This document shows, in pieces, positions 4,851 to 5,520 of a DNA stretch of 5,520 nt. The stretch covers positions 1 to 5,520 of the forward strand of contig JAIDJZ010000050.1 in the NCBI GenBank assembly GCA_029051965.1. Direction: 5' to 3'. Made by a program: the position numbers and the translations under genes. Each line of letters starts with the position of its first letter. Within the stretch, counting starts at the first letter, position 1. The stretch comes from Paramuribaculum sp. Lineage in GTDB: Bacteria > Bacteroidota > Bacteroidia > Bacteroidales > Muribaculaceae. The notes below the pieces were generated by a model. That model searched no databases, was not told where the DNA came from, and saw only the letters and a program-made list of their open reading frames with translations.

Positions 4851-5520
4851 TCAGTTGATGAAATCTTTGTAGGACTCTACAATCGCGTCTAACATATCTT
4901 TTTCTTCTTCACATTCTGCATTGAACGGAACAAATGGCTTGCCGGATGCTTTGGCATATTCAATGAGTTCCGGATCAACGTCGGGTGATGACTGGACGAT
5001 TGCATCGGCGTAGTCGATGGCCAGCTTGTTGAGTGTTATGAAGTCGACCGGTTCCGAGCCGAGTGTTTTCAGATCGTCATCAGTGAACTGGGTCATGCGG
5101 AGTTTTTCCGCAAACCGGCTATCAAGTGTGCCATCGAATTTTTCCGGACGCAGATCGAAGACGATGCGGGAGCTGGTGAATGTAGGGTCGTCGGGGTACA
5201 TTTTTTTGAGGTACATCGGAACCAGAGCCGAGATCCAGCCTATACAGTGGATGACTGCCGGTTCCCAACGGAGCTTTTTGACGGTCTCGATCACGCCGCG
5301 GACAAAAAACATCTGACGTTCGTCGTTGTCTTCCGGTGAGGAAACTGTTTCAAGCTGTTTCTCGGGTGTGAACTGGAAATAGTCATCGTTGTCGATGAAG
5401 TAGACCTGCATTCTTGAGGGCTGAAGTGTGGCCACCTTAATAATAAGGGGATGATCCGAATCGTCGATGACGACGTTCAGGCCGGAAAGGCGTTTGACTG
5501 CATGAAGCTGCTTGGGTCGT
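4851..5520 (-). CDS. Glycogen/starch synthase-like protein (GT5 N-terminal domain), 5' end outside window
   Basis: The C-terminal 222 residues are present, and the frame is open to the right edge (first visible codon 5517-5519). A GTG at 5435 would not be the start, because the upstream codons are clearly homologous: RPKQLHAVKRLSG, then NVVIDDSDHPLIIK, leading into ATLQPSRMQVYFIDNDDYF. These are landmarks of the short Bacteroidota glycogen synthase-like family (PF08323-type GT5 N-domain, about 270 residues), so roughly 50 residues are missing. Later landmarks are WEPAVIHCIGWISALVP (visible 85-101), DFITLNKLAIDYADAIVQSS and ASGKPFV. The protein stops at KDFIN with TGA, without the C-terminal GT-B domain of true glycogen synthases, which is normal for this family. 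HCIGW differs from the H-x-H-D-W-like motif of GlgA, so catalysis is uncertain. A glucan or cell-envelope role is inferred only. DUF4270 follows in the same unit. Confidence 0.88.
   Translation of the reverse strand, partial: RPKQLHAVKRLSGLNVVIDDSDHPLIIKVATLQPSRMQVYFIDNDDYFQFTPEKQLETVSSPEDNDERQMFFVRGVIETVKKLRWEPAVIHCIGWISALVPMYLKKMYPDDPTFTSSRIVFDLRPEKFDGTLDSRFAEKLRMTQFTDDDLKTLGSEPVDFITLNKLAIDYADAIVQSSPDVDPELIEYAKASGKPFVPFNAECEEEKDMLDAIVESYKDFIN

Noticed and set aside
5017..5316. Plus-strand 99-codon open frame opposite the GT5-like gene
   Set aside because: It is the antisense shadow of a gene whose own frame has clear family landmarks.
5433..5435. GTG as the start of the glycogen-synthase-like protein
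   Set aside because: Twenty-eight codons upstream remain open and encode recognisable family sequence (DDSDHPLIIK), so the true start lies beyond the right edge.
1..5520. CRISPR array, insertion sequence or integrase gene
   Set aside because: No regularly spaced direct repeats, no transposase or recombinase motifs and no matched terminal repeats were seen by eye on either strand.

Overview
The window looks like chromosome of a Bacteroidota, most likely order Bacteroidales; a gut Muribaculaceae- or Bacteroidaceae-like lineage is my guess and is not proven here. Three signs point that way: a DUF4270 lipoprotein beside a short single-domain glycogen-synthase-like protein, no Shine-Dalgarno sequences, and promoter elements matching the Bacteroides -7 consensus TAnnTTTG upstream of several genes.

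Layout. (1) 1-64: leader with a T-tract and a small palindrome. (2) 65-502 (+): intact DUF695 protein. (3) 583-1722 (-): intact lipoprotein-like serine hydrolase of the beta-lactamase/class C family, convergent with DUF695, with a -7 element almost touching its start codon. (4) 1735-3240: about 1.5 kb without any convincing intact gene. It holds a promoter plus a secreted N-terminal fragment (1879-2079), an unassignable stretch with short open frames (2080-2280), a small lipoprotein gene read in three pieces across two frame changes (about 2281-2790), a doubtful 67-codon ORF on the minus strand, then a non-coding stretch with three tightly packed inverted repeats and a tRNA T-arm-like motif. 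(5) 3201-3408: tRNA-Thr(CGT) on the minus strand, with its own promoter, a leader hairpin and downstream terminator hairpins. (6) 3409-4803 (-): DUF4270 outer-envelope lipoprotein. (7) 4851-5520 (-): C-terminal 222 residues of a GT5/glycogen-synthase-like protein that runs off the right edge.

The right third is a conserved-looking housekeeping block: the GT5-like gene and the DUF4270 gene are 47 bp apart on one strand and probably cotranscribed, followed by the independently promoted tRNA. The middle reads as decayed accessory DNA lying against the 3' end of a tRNA gene, the usual target of integrating elements, although no integrase and no perfect duplicate of the tRNA 3' end is visible. I see no clear new system. 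The best candidates for a second look are the A-AAA-AAG slippery heptamer exactly where the lipoprotein frame breaks, the cluster of inverted repeats beside the tRNA, and the near-leaderless promoter of the serine hydrolase.
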